This document shows, in pieces, positions 16,942 to 25,546 of a stretch of 64,000 bases of DNA. Position 1 is the first letter of the stretch; each line of letters begins with the position of its first letter. The stretch spans positions 1 through 64,000 of the forward strand of contig JABAQQ010000010.1 of assembly GCA_019187225.1 (NCBI GenBank). The letters are read 5' to 3'. The notes beneath the pieces were generated by a model. That model was not told the DNA's origin. It ran no database searches and was given only the letters and a program-made list of their open reading frames with translations. Made by a program: the position numbers and the translations under genes. The stretch comes from Saprospiraceae bacterium. GTDB taxonomy: Bacteria > Bacteroidota > Bacteroidia > Chitinophagales > Saprospiraceae.

Positions 16942-18186
16942 TCAGATTTTGATAAAAATCTTCCGCGCGTAAAGCCAGCGACAAACCAACCAGCACATCA
17001 ACATATAGGTAAGGGCAAACAGGAGGGAACTGAACTCGCCACTGCCAAAGGACTTAAAGAAATGTGCATAGAACCACTCATAAGCATCACTTTCGCCCCA
17101 TGGAATACTGAAAGCGGCTTGTTCCAGCCCCTCTGAGAAGATAAAGGCAAACAAAGGATTTGCACCAAAAACAAGGAAAAAATTGGTTCCCAAACGCCAT
17201 TTTTGAACATCTATGAGCCAGATACAAGCGGACAGCATGATCATCGAAATCCCGCCTGCATACAATACATAAGAACTTGTCCACAGTTTTTTGCTGACCG
17301 GGAAGAACATACCCCATAAGAGACCCGCTAAGCCACAAACAACGCCAAACAGCAGCAGATCGCGCAAAAGGAGACCTTTCCTCCCGGAGTGTTGCGACAA
17401 AAGGGCTCCGCTCAGCCAGCCCAGTACTACAGTCACAATAGATGGTAATACTCCCAGTAAACCTTCCGAATCGAAATGAAAACCGTTGCCATGCCAGAAA
17501 TAATCGTCGCCGAAAAGCCAATGGTCAATGTGCAGCGCCGCATTCACCTCGACACCATAAATCCAACGGTCGAGTCGCAACATGGCGTTCGTGTCGATGC
17601 CGTAGGGATCCCCTCCCGGCACTACAAACCAGTTTAATATTCCCCAGTATGAGAACAAAATAGCAGCTGAAACGATTATCAAAGCACGTCGCGGCAACGT
17701 CAACGCCAATATTGCAGCGAATCCGTAGCTTAAAGCGATTCGTTGCAATATTCCCATGATACGCCAATGATCGAGATTCTTCCAATACAATGGAAACTTG
17801 TTCAACAGTACGCCAATAAAAAAAATCAATAGCACGCGTTTCAGTATTTTCCACCCCGCTTCCGGCGACCACCGCCGCTCATACTTGGCGAATGAGAACC
17901 ACATGGATACGCCGACAAGAAAGATGAACGACGGAAAAACCACATCGGCTAAAGTGCAACCAAACCAAACTGCATGTTCCAGTGGATCGTATACATGGTC
18001 CAAGGTGCCGGGCGAGTTCACGACGATCATAAAAGCCACTACGATCCCTCGAAAGAAATCAATGGACAGGTAGCGGACGGAGCCTTGTGCCGCAGACGGT
18101 TTTTCCGAACTGTGAATTTGCACGTCGCTGGTTTCAGGACGGAAAGTTATTTTTGCAGGCAATATTTTTTCCTTATCCAAAGCCAT
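16942..18186 (-). CDS. NagX-like heparan-alpha-glucosaminide acetyltransferase family protein (copy 2)
   Basis: A 414-residue paralogue of the downstream gene with the same signatures (RYLSIDFFRGIVVAFMIVVN, FGCTLADVVFPSFIFLVGVSMWFSF) and an identical C-terminal pattern (MLMCWLVCRWLYARKIFIKI versus MLICWLICRWLYARKIYIKI). It has an extra N-terminal segment of about 35 residues before the first helix and a small insertion after about residue 190 (DRWIYGVEVNAALHID). The gap to copy 1 is 89 bases, so they are probably co-transcribed. Divergent loops suggest different acceptors. It is divergent from the Smr gene, with about 40 bases between starts. Confidence 0.82.
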   Translation of the reverse strand: MALDKEKILPAKITFRPETSDVQIHSSEKPSAAQGSVRYLSIDFFRGIVVAFMIVVNSPGTLDHVYDPLEHAVWFGCTLADVVFPSFIFLVGVSMWFSFAKYERRWSPEAGWKILKRVLLIFFIGVLLNKFPLYWKNLDHWRIMGILQRIALSYGFAAILALTLPRRALIIVSAAILFSYWGILNWFVVPGGDPYGIDTNAMLRLDRWIYGVEVNAALHIDHWLFGDDYFWHGNGFHFDSEGLLGVLPSIVTVVLGWLSGALLSQHSGRKGLLLRDLLLFGVVCGLAGLLWGMFFPVSKKLWTSSYVLYAGGISMIMLSACIWLIDVQKWRLGTNFFLVFGANPLFAFIFSEGLEQAAFSIPWGESDAYEWFYAHFFKSFGSGEFSSLLFALTYMLMCWLVCRWLYARKIFIKI

Positions 18187-18225
18187 TTCAGTACTGCTGA
18201 TCAGCAGGGTTAAACAGAGAATATC

Positions 18226-19275
18226 ATGCTCTACGCAATTGGCACTAAAGTGCGTTTTCGCTATACGGGAGAGCGTGGCGTCATCACGGCGCTGCTCGAC
18301 GAAGGTATGATGCAGGTACGACTCGACAGCGACCCGGATTTGGAAATACCTGCTTTTGAAGAGGATTTGATACGAGACGTGGATGCGGAACCCGTGTCGT
18401 CAGGGGCAAAGTTTGTGCCAGCCAGACAGGAAAAACAACCCGAACCGCCACCGCGCAGAAAACTGAACGCACAATACCACATCCTCAAACCCAAGGGCCT
18501 GCAACTCGCATTCGAGCCGATGCCCGGCCGCGACGGAACCGTGACGCGCTACAAGGCCTGGCTCATCAACGATACTTCGTATGAATTTTTGTTCGAATTC
18601 GATCTTTTTACAGCCAGCCGCGATGTGATCGTTGTGGATGAAAAAATTCCGGCCACCACGGCTTTGGAATTAGGCGACCTGTTGTACGATGACCTGAACG
18701 ACTCGCTCGAAGTCGCCGTCACTATCCGGCGCATAACCACCGAAGGGCCGGATGTGCCGTTGAAAAATACTTTTAAAATCCGCCCCAAGCAATTTTTCAA
18801 CAACGCCCAGACCGTACCGATACTAAACCTCCTGGCGCACCATTTTCTGCTTTTCGATTCTTTTGAAGGCGAAAAAGAAAATGAAGCGGAAGATCTGAAA
18901 AACTACACGAAACAGAAAGTCCGCCAGCCGAAATCAGATCGCAGTTCTTTTTCTTCCCCCTATAATATTTACAATGTGGAAGAATTCGCCAGTTTCAATC
19001 CTGAGATTGACCTGCACATCGAGAACCTGATCAATGGTCATGCCCGGCTTGACAAGGGCGAGATACTTCGGATCCAAATGCTTCATTTCCAGCGCTTTCT
19101 GGACAAAGCCATCCGGCTTGGCGCGCCGCGTATTTTTGTCATCCACGGCGTGGGAGAAGGAAAACTCCGCGAGGCCATTGCCAACCGATTGCGTGAAAAT
19201 CCGCATGTGGCCAAATTTAAAAACGAATATCACCACAAGTACGGTTATGGCGCTACGGAGGTGGTCTTTCGTTGA
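18226..19275 (+). CDS. DUF2027 and Smr-domain protein
   Basis: A 349-residue protein. An N-terminal DUF2027-type region includes an SH3-like start (IGTKVRFRYTGERGVITALLDEGMMQV, part) and a central beta domain. The C-terminal Smr domain covers about residues 260-349, with the DLHIENL motif and FVIHGVGEGKLR. Smr domains are MutS2-like nicking nucleases; in Bacteroidota the DUF2027-Smr fusion is widespread and its role is unsettled (DNA repair or RNA surveillance). The normal conserved Asp-x-His and HGxG elements are intact. It is convergent with the gld cluster across a bidirectional hairpin. Confidence 0.85.
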   Translation: MLYAIGTKVRFRYTGERGVITALLDEGMMQVRLDSDPDLEIPAFEEDLIRDVDAEPVSSGAKFVPARQEKQPEPPPRRKLNAQYHILKPKGLQLAFEPMPGRDGTVTRYKAWLINDTSYEFLFEFDLFTASRDVIVVDEKIPATTALELGDLLYDDLNDSLEVAVTIRRITTEGPDVPLKNTFKIRPKQFFNNAQTVPILNLLAHHFLLFDSFEGEKENEAEDLKNYTKQKVRQPKSDRSSFSSPYNIYNVEEFASFNPEIDLHIENLINGHARLDKGEILRIQMLHFQRFLDKAIRLGAPRIFVIHGVGEGKLREAIANRLRENPHVAKFKNEYHHKYGYGATEVVFR

Positions 19276-19326
19276 GATGTAAGCCGGAAGTTCGTTCCGG
19301 CGGCACTTCGCCGTCATGTTTAAATT

Positions 19327-19361
19327 CAAAGGGCCTGACCGTAAACCGGTCAAGCCCTTTG
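19327..19361. terminator. Bidirectional hairpin between the Smr gene and gldN
   Basis: The stems CAAAGGGCCTGACCG (19327-19341) and CGGTCAAGCCCTTTG (19347-19361) pair with one mismatch across a 5-base loop, between two converging genes. It lacks a long T tract, but its position fits a shared terminator. Confidence 0.7.
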
Positions 19362-19394
19362 CATTTGTTCATAGTGTCCGGCAATGCGCCGTGC

Positions 19395-20279
19395 TCAATA
19401 TTGCCATAGGTCGTGCTCGAAGTTGAAAATCTCATTCTTGATCTTCTCGGACTCCATCAGCAGGTCAACGCCCTGGAGGTATTGTTCCAGTTTGCGGTCA
19501 TACACGTTCGACTCTTTGTAGATGTAGCTGGCGAAATAGCGCATCTCGAAGAGGTCTTCCCAGGAAATGGTCGCATTGGTATTGCCACCCATCGTGAACA
19601 CACGGTGGCGGGCGAACAATTCGCGGGCATGCGGGTAGTACACCCAGAACATCGGCTTTTCAAAACGGAAATTGCCTTCGTTGTCTTTAACGTCAATCAG
19701 AGGAGCGATGCCGAGGATACGCACCTGAAGCGTGGAAGTTTCTTTGTCGAAAAACCAAACCTCTTTGAGACGGAAGCGTTTGACGTCCTCCCAGTTGATA
19801 TCGTTGCGAACGATCTGTACTTTCTCTTCGTACGTTTCCGGGTCGAAAGTAACCACCGTGTCGGTTTTGGACAACATGGACAACACATCGTCGGTGCTCA
19901 TGCGCTTGTTGAATTTATCCGTTCCGTCAATGGCATACACCGGCAGGTCGCCTTTGGTGGCGGCGTCGGCAAGCAGTTTGAAGAACGGTTCTTCCGGATA
20001 AGCGAACGGAAGGTTCATTTTTTCGCGCACATCAATGATGCGCCAGATACGTTTTTCCCAGAAGATATCGCTTTCGCGCACAGGCTGGTACGTCAACACG
20101 CGGCGCTGCTGCATGATGTCTTTTTTCACCACTTCATCGAGCGGAGCGTCGCTGGGCTCCTCGGTGGTGACTTCCTCGGTGTTCACTTCGATTTCTTCGG
20201 GATCTTGCGCGAGCAACATGGTTCCGGAAAAGAAGAACATGAGCAGGCACAGGCAAGTCCATTTAATAAAGGTTTGCAT
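19395..20279 (-). CDS. gldN: Type IX secretion/gliding protein GldN
   Basis: A 294-residue exported protein. The signal peptide ends near LLAQ. An acidic linker (EEIEVNTEEVTTEE) is followed by the GldN/PorN core: WEKRIWRIIDVREKMNLPF, FFKLLADAATKGDLPVYA and VWFFDKETSTLQVRILGIAPL (all interrupted here). GldN forms a periplasmic ring complex with lipoprotein GldK at the outer membrane and is needed for T9SS export and gliding. The ATG at 20279 is used because it begins the signal peptide. It is last in the gldK-L-M-N order, and a hairpin cassette separates it from gldM. Confidence 0.93.
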   Translation of the reverse strand: MQTFIKWTCLCLLMFFFSGTMLLAQDPEEIEVNTEEVTTEEPSDAPLDEVVKKDIMQQRRVLTYQPVRESDIFWEKRIWRIIDVREKMNLPFAYPEEPFFKLLADAATKGDLPVYAIDGTDKFNKRMSTDDVLSMLSKTDTVVTFDPETYEEKVQIVRNDINWEDVKRFRLKEVWFFDKETSTLQVRILGIAPLIDVKDNEGNFRFEKPMFWVYYPHARELFARHRVFTMGGNTNATISWEDLFEMRYFASYIYKESNVYDRKLEQYLQGVDLLMESEKIKNEIFNFEHDLWQY

Positions 20280-20334
20280 GACTCGCAGAGGTGGGTTGAT
20301 TAGCAATGATTGTGTTTAGCAATTCGCCGGTAAA

Positions 20335-20422
20335 GTTTAATTCGTCAAACTGGTTGAATTCGTTGATTCCGTAAATGTAAAACGGCGGATTCGACAAATT
20401 CAACCAGTTTAACTGATTTAAC
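20335..20422. repeat. Facing inverted repeat between gldM and gldN
   Basis: The arms 20335-20371 and 20386-20422 (37 bases each) are reverse complements with about seven mismatches; the core AAACTGGTTGAATT pairs perfectly. It lies inside the gldLMN transcript, six bases after the gldM stop. Confidence 0.8.
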
Positions 20423-20427
20423 TATAT

Positions 20428-21951
20428 TTACTTGATCTTGAATGCCAGACCGCCGATGTTACGTGCAGCGGCGTCGCCCGGGCATTTGCATTTGATATCG
20501 TCGAAGAAATAGGTGTCGCCGGGTTTGGCTTTGTTCACAAGTTCCGCTACTTCACTATTGAAGCGTTTGCCGCCATTCTGACGACCAATCGGGTCCTGAC
20601 GCTTGGGCAGGTATGTGAATTCGTAACCGACCACTTCGCAGCGGGCGTCGAAGTCGAAACTTTCGAGTACGCCGTCCACGAATGATTGGGCTTTGAATTC
20701 GCCGTTACCCATTTGTTTGCTCTTGTGCTTGGCGCCCAGCATCGGCACCGGGTCGGGGATACGCTTGACGCGGTACTTGAATGTTTGGGACACGCCGGGA
20801 GCGGCAACTGTGATGGATGCGTCGTTGGTGGGCGTATTTGCCGTCACGATGTAATGGCCGCCGCCCTTATTGCTAAGGTTCACCAGGTTGCCCGATACTT
20901 TCAGGTCGTTGGATGAAACGCCGGCAGCTGAAACGGAGATCGGGTTTTCAACGCCGATGTAGAACACGTTCATTTTATCCAACTGAACGGCAACGGAACG
21001 CTGGCCGACTTCATATTTGAACTCTTTGCTGTAGTTCTTCATTTCGCCGGTGAGCGGGTTTTTCACGTTGATGCTGACGTTGAAGGATTTTTCACCCAAA
21101 CCGCTGGCAGTCGTTTCCCAGTGTGCAAGTCCTTCTTTCACAGGCAGCGAACTGCCGTTGACGGAGATGCTCACGTTGTCGGCTTTGGTGCTGAATGCGC
21201 TCAGGAAGATGTCCGCAGAGTATTTTTCACCCTGGATCACGTAACTTTTTTCAGCCGAAACAGCCGGTTGGAAAGCGTCGAATTTGATGTCGATCTTTCC
21301 CATTTGTTCAGCAGCCCAGTTGATGATAGCCGAAGCGGAGCTTTTGGCGTCGGATTGCATTTTACCCACGATCGGGAAAACGGCAGCCACGGGCATCTGT
21401 TTGAATTTGAACTCTGCCCAGGTTTTCATATCCGTGCCCGGAGGCAGTTGTTCGATTTCAAGCGGGAGTGCTTTCGCGATTTCCGGGTTGTTGTCGGTAA
21501 GTACCAGCAATTTTTCCCGCGTTTCTTTTATTTTCGCTTCAATTTCGTTGCCAAGCCCTTCATTAATGAAGAGGTTGGTGGTAACGTCTTTGTTGCGGAT
21601 GTCCTGCGGAATGTCCGGATTTTCTTTCGACGGACCTTTGGCGATTTCGAACAATTTTGTTCGGATACCGTCCATATACGAAACGAACTCATCGGCAATG
21701 CGTTGGGCTTCCTTCGCTTTGTTTGCCAACTCGTCGTTTTTCGGACTCGGGTAAGCTTTTGCCTGCTCGTTGATGCCGTTGATCATCGCTTCGTTGTTCC
21801 GCTGGACGATCTCGCGGCTGTTCTTCATACCCTTGTCGAGCGAGAAGAAAGCATTCATTACCTCGGCAGACACGTTAAGAGCGAGCAGTGCGGTCAACAC
21901 CAGATACATGAGGTTGATCATCAGTTGCCGCGGCTCCTTTGGTATAGACAT
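20428..21951 (-). CDS. gldM: Type IX secretion motor protein GldM
   Basis: A 507-residue inner-membrane protein. A single N-terminal membrane helix (about residues 11-32, NLMYLVLTALLALNVSAEVM) carries a buried glutamate. A long periplasmic part has four beta/helical domains ending in RNIGGLAFKIK. With GldL it forms the proton-driven GldLM motor, in which five GldL subunits surround a GldM dimer and GldM rotation reaches the GldKN ring. Length equals the family norm. It begins 128 bases after gldL, with a hairpin cassette in the spacer. Confidence 0.95.
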   Translation of the reverse strand: MSIPKEPRQLMINLMYLVLTALLALNVSAEVMNAFFSLDKGMKNSREIVQRNNEAMINGINEQAKAYPSPKNDELANKAKEAQRIADEFVSYMDGIRTKLFEIAKGPSKENPDIPQDIRNKDVTTNLFINEGLGNEIEAKIKETREKLLVLTDNNPEIAKALPLEIEQLPPGTDMKTWAEFKFKQMPVAAVFPIVGKMQSDAKSSASAIINWAAEQMGKIDIKFDAFQPAVSAEKSYVIQGEKYSADIFLSAFSTKADNVSISVNGSSLPVKEGLAHWETTASGLGEKSFNVSINVKNPLTGEMKNYSKEFKYEVGQRSVAVQLDKMNVFYIGVENPISVSAAGVSSNDLKVSGNLVNLSNKGGGHYIVTANTPTNDASITVAAPGVSQTFKYRVKRIPDPVPMLGAKHKSKQMGNGEFKAQSFVDGVLESFDFDARCEVVGYEFTYLPKRQDPIGRQNGGKRFNSEVAELVNKAKPGDTYFFDDIKCKCPGDAAARNIGGLAFKIK

Positions 21952-21979
21952 GAGTCTTTACTTATTTTGATTGTGAATG

Positions 21980-22077
21980 TTGTTGGTTATCGGTTGTCGG
22001 TTATTAGTTATTGGTTGCCTGTCTGTTTTATTGCTAAAAACCAGCAAGCAACCAATAACCAAATAACTAATAACCAA
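21980..22077. repeat. Facing tandem-repeat cassette between gldL and gldM (GGTTATTGG type)
   Basis: GGTTATCGGTTGTCGGTTAT-like octamers on the left face CAAGCAACCAATAACC-like octamers on the right. The arms pair well except for an 8-base unit present only in the right arm. The word GGTTATTGG is shared with the cassette upstream of dprA. Confidence 0.8.
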
Positions 22078-22078
22078 A

Positions 22079-22672
22079 TTACTGGCGGCCGATATTGGCC
22101 ATTGCAGCCAGCATATTGCCGTACACAGTGTTGAGAGAGCCGAGGTTTTTGTTCAGGGCAGTCAACTGATCTTTGTAAGCTTTCACATCTTCTGCCGACT
22201 TGGCCATGTCAGACATTGCCTCGTTCATTTTCGTGTAGAAGTTGCTCATGCTCTTGATCTGATCCGAAGTACCGGAGAAATCAACTTCCTGAAGCGATTT
22301 CAGTGCAGCCATGCTTTTCGACATGGATTGCAGTTCGGTCAACATACCGCCCAGTTGGCGCTCCACCACGTCGCCGTGCAGCGGCGCCACTTCGGGCATC
22401 GCATTCGTCGGGCCTGCGGTCAGCGGCTGGAGGTGTGCGTGATAGTCATCGAGGCCAGGGTACAGTTTGTGCCAGTAGTAATCCGGTTCCGGGCCGATAA
22501 TACCGAGGAAGAGGAAGATGATGGCTTCGGTAGTAAGACCGATAATGAGCAATTCAGAAGCGTACGGAAAACTTTCCAGTTTGAACAAAGCGCCGATAAG
22601 AACGATGGCAGCACCGACGCCGATAGCCAGGTTTTTGAAGTACTTGAAAGACTTGGTCTTGACGAAACTCAT
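22079..22672 (-). CDS. gldL: Type IX secretion motor protein GldL
   Basis: A 197-residue inner-membrane protein. Two hydrophobic helices (about residues 14-34 and 39-61) are followed by a cytoplasmic helical domain with coiled-coil character (KSMAALKSLQEVDFSGT and further). Acidic GALFKLESFPYASELL between the helices includes the glutamate implicated in proton flow in GldL. It forms the stator of the GldLM motor that powers T9SS secretion and gliding. Length is slightly shorter than some homologues, in the coiled-coil end. A -7 box at 22749-22756 suggests that gldLMN can be transcribed independently of gldK. Confidence 0.94.
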   Translation of the reverse strand: MSFVKTKSFKYFKNLAIGVGAAIVLIGALFKLESFPYASELLIIGLTTEAIIFLFLGIIGPEPDYYWHKLYPGLDDYHAHLQPLTAGPTNAMPEVAPLHGDVVERQLGGMLTELQSMSKSMAALKSLQEVDFSGTSDQIKSMSNFYTKMNEAMSDMAKSAEDVKAYKDQLTALNKNLGSLNTVYGNMLAAMANIGRQ

Positions 22673-22748
22673 TGTTTTTAAACTTTTTTAGCAGTTTACG
22701 AAAGGTTAATCCTTGAATTTTAAAAAAGAGTTTTGGCGAAAAACGACG

Positions 22749-22756
22749 CAAAAGTA
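22749..22756 (-). promoter_or_regulatory. -7 promoter box for gldLMN
   Basis: The minus strand reads TACTTTTG, an exact TAnnTTTG box about 77 bases before the gldL ATG and downstream of gldK. Confidence 0.4.
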
Positions 22757-22930
22757 GCAATCGCCTGAAAACTTATCCGATGAAAACTTCGGGCAATATG
22801 TGAACTTCTTTCGCATAATGTCCGCTGTTAGCAAACAAACGAAAGGTGAAGCTCAATTTTCCCTGCTTGTGAGATATGTTCTGGAATAAATGAGAGGGAC
22901 GAAGTTGCTGTCGCATAAGTATTTGAAAAA

Positions 22931-23000
22931 CAAAGGGCAAAACGCAAGAAACGCTCAAAAATTATGTAATGGCGAATTTTTTCCTGCCTTTTGCCCTTTG
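22931..23000. repeat. 12-base inverted repeat between gldK and gldL
   Basis: CAAAGGGCAAAA (22931-22942) and TTTTGCCCTTTG (22989-23000) are exact reverse complements 46 bases apart, just after the gldK stop. This may be an attenuator or terminator separating gldK from gldLMN. Nothing else is seen in the 342-base spacer apart from the -7 box. Confidence 0.6.
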
Positions 23001-23014
23001 ATATGCCCTCGTGA

Positions 23015-24265
23015 TTAGAAGTCGTTGATAGAACGACCAAGGAAAGTAAGCACGCTGCGGAAGCCAATATAGCACTTGGTGGTATCCTGGTATTCCCACG
23101 AACGGTTGCCGGTTTGCAGGAAGAACGCTACGTCTTTCCACGAACCGCCGCGAATTACTTTGCGCTTATCAGTCGGAGAATCTTCTTCTTTCGCGTCGTA
23201 GCGAATGTCGGGGTTCAGGTCGTGCACGAAGGAATATGCATTCTCATAGTATGCCGTTTCCGTCCATTCGGATACGTTGCCCGCCATGCAGTAAAGGCCG
23301 TAGTCGTTGGGGTAGTAGGCGTCGGCTTTAACTGTGTAAAGGCCGCCATCTTCGGGATAGTTACCGCGCCCCGGCTTGAAGTTAGCCAAAAGACAGCCTT
23401 TGGCATTGCGGGTATAATAAGCACCCCAGGGATACGGAGCTTCGGCCCGACCGCCACGAGCGGCATATTCCCATTCGTGCTCGGTCGGCAGGCGGAAGTC
23501 TTCGGTATTGACTTCGCTCTCGGAATACATATCCCATACTTTGCTGCGCCAGTAGCAGAAAGCTTTTGCCATTTTCCAGTTGACGCCCACTACGGGGTAG
23601 TCGTCGAACGCGGGGTGCCAGAAGTAGTTCCGCGTCATGGGTTCATTGTACGAATAAGCGTAGTCGCGTATCCAGCACAAAGTGTCGGGATATACTTTGA
23701 TTTTTTCTTTGTGAATGTGACTGGTGCGGTTGCTGTTGCGATCGTGCGCTGCACGCTGCCAGTCGTACCACTGATACTCGAAGACGAGCTTGCTCACGTC
23801 AATCTCTTTGCGTCCGGAGAAGCGTTCGTTGCCCTGGTAGTACAGGTCTTCAAGGGCGCCGTCTTCGTCCTCATCCCATGTGATTTCCTGTTCCCAATCA
23901 ATCATTTGTTTTTCACCTTCGCCTTCATCCTCGATGAAGTGCTGCAAAGCTTCGTGCGCCAATGAGTCGGAAACCCATTTGACGAACTGGCGATACTCAT
24001 TGTTGGTAATTTCGGTATCGTCCATAAAGAAGCCCTGGATCGAGATGGACTTTGGACGCGACACCAATTGTCTGCTGAGGTCTTCATCGCCGGTACCGAT
24101 GTGAAGCGTACCGGACGGCACGTACACCATGCCATAAGGGTTGATCCCTTTCCAACTCGGGCGATCCGTGACGCCGAGGAGTTGGCCGCTTTCCTTACGG
24201 CCACAGGAAGCGGCCAGTGCCGCAAGGAAGAGTAAAAGCAGAAGTGAATTCTGTAGTTTTTTCAT
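23015..24265 (-). CDS. gldK: Type IX secretion/gliding lipoprotein GldK
   Basis: A 416-residue lipoprotein. The signal peptide ends in lipobox LAASC. It contains a formylglycine-generating-enzyme-like (SUMF1) fold with FFMDDTEITNNEYRQFVKW, YPVVGVNWKMAKAFCYWRS, RLPTEHEWEYAARGG, YCMAGNVSEWTE and RKVIRGGSWKD. GldK/PorK forms the outer-membrane ring with GldN; the FGE fold is structural there rather than enzymatic. The ATG at 24265 gives the lipoprotein signal. A TATCTTTA sequence, one mismatch from a -7 box, lies about 50 bases upstream (24313-24320). porP is next upstream on the same strand. Confidence 0.95.
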   Translation of the reverse strand: MKKLQNSLLLLLFLAALAASCGRKESGQLLGVTDRPSWKGINPYGMVYVPSGTLHIGTGDEDLSRQLVSRPKSISIQGFFMDDTEITNNEYRQFVKWVSDSLAHEALQHFIEDEGEGEKQMIDWEQEITWDEDEDGALEDLYYQGNERFSGRKEIDVSKLVFEYQWYDWQRAAHDRNSNRTSHIHKEKIKVYPDTLCWIRDYAYSYNEPMTRNYFWHPAFDDYPVVGVNWKMAKAFCYWRSKVWDMYSESEVNTEDFRLPTEHEWEYAARGGRAEAPYPWGAYYTRNAKGCLLANFKPGRGNYPEDGGLYTVKADAYYPNDYGLYCMAGNVSEWTETAYYENAYSFVHDLNPDIRYDAKEEDSPTDKRKVIRGGSWKDVAFFLQTGNRSWEYQDTTKCYIGFRSVLTFLGRSINDF

Positions 24266-24534
24266 GTTAACACCCGTGTTATCCAACTTAAATGTTCGGT
24301 TTGGAAAAGTGGTCGTAAAGATAGAGAGATTAAATTTCTTGGAACAAGCAATTCCAAATAAAATTGGTCAACTGTTGTTTTTCGATGCTGACAAACGATT
24401 ATTTAACTTCTTCTGGTATCGTACCTTAATATTTTAACGCACGCCAACAAGCCGAATTTTCATCGCCGCCAACGAATATTTTTCGCATTGCGCCGCTACG
24501 GTTCGCAAATTCAGTGCCGAAACATTTTTTTGTT

Positions 24535-25506
24535 TCACAGGAAACGGGGGTTGTAAATGATGGGTGGCAGCTTGCCTGCGCCAATTGGTTTGTTGAGACT
24601 GTACCGTAGAAGCAGTTCGTGACTGCCCCGGTTGGCGGAATTGAGAGGAGAAAGCGGAATATCGTATGAGTAACCCAAAGAAGTTTTATCATTCAGCCTC
24701 AAACCCGCCAGTATTACAGCCGCATCGCGGTCACTCGCGCCAAAGCCCCTAAACGAAGCGCCCGCAAATATATTTTCATTCCATTGTAAAACTGAAGAAA
24801 TCTCCACCTGAGTTTCAACAAAATCTGTTTTGGCCACCGCAGAAGGGCGGATAGAAAGGTGATCGCCAACGTCGAACGCATACGCGGCGGTGAAAAAATA
24901 GTGTTGAACCGGCTCGATTTTCAGGGCGTCATCACCGCTGACACTCAAAACGGGTGCGAAGGCTGGTTGCATGGAAGCACCCACCTGGAATTTTTTTATC
25001 TGCAAAAAAATTCCCGCCTCCAACAATGGCGTTCCCGCGTTGACTTTGCCCTCGGGCAAAAACTGGTCGTTGTGATTGAATCCTGCCGGTTCGTACACGC
25101 CATCGGGAGCCCGGAGTTTGGTACCGTCGAGCGAATATTGCATGTAGCCTGCGCTGAAACCGGCGGAAAGCAATGCCGAGCGGCCCAATTCCAATTGGTA
25201 ATTATAACTCAGCAATGCCGAAGTGACCCGGTGGGCTCCGATAATATCGTTCTCAACCTTCAGCCCTACCCCGCTGCTGATGACGAACAGCGGCAGGTGC
25301 GCATTGAAATGCACCGTAGCAGGCGCTCCTTCCAGGTTCGACCACTGCTGCCGGTACATGCCATTGGCGACCAGGGTATTATCCAACCCTGCATACGCCG
25401 GATTGTAAGAATAAGGATTTAGCATGTACAGGCTGTACTGCGGGAACTGCTGGGCCGACAAGCCAAGGGCATACCATAATAATATAGGTGTAAAGTAGCG
25501 TTTCAT
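24535..25506 (-). CDS. PorP/SprF-family type IX secretion membrane protein
   Basis: A 323-residue outer-membrane protein. The signal peptide ends at LSAQQ. The family start FPQYSLYMLNPYSYNPAYAG is diagnostic of PorP/SprF, followed by beta strands (WSNLEGAPATVHFNAHLPL, LLSYNYQLELG, TSLGYSYDIPLSPL) and a terminal RGSHELLLRYSL. PorP links secretion substrates or PorE to the T9SS rings, and SprF is required for SprB adhesin export. Its place directly upstream of gldKLMN matches the conserved T9SS order, favouring the core PorP role over an SprB-linked paralogue. Confidence 0.9.
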   Translation of the reverse strand: MKRYFTPILLWYALGLSAQQFPQYSLYMLNPYSYNPAYAGLDNTLVANGMYRQQWSNLEGAPATVHFNAHLPLFVISSGVGLKVENDIIGAHRVTSALLSYNYQLELGRSALLSAGFSAGYMQYSLDGTKLRAPDGVYEPAGFNHNDQFLPEGKVNAGTPLLEAGIFLQIKKFQVGASMQPAFAPVLSVSGDDALKIEPVQHYFFTAAYAFDVGDHLSIRPSAVAKTDFVETQVEISSVLQWNENIFAGASFRGFGASDRDAAVILAGLRLNDKTSLGYSYDIPLSPLNSANRGSHELLLRYSLNKPIGAGKLPPIIYNPRFL

Positions 25507-25546
25507 GCCTATACCGGTTTTAGGACTGGGTGAAAGTACGACTTTT

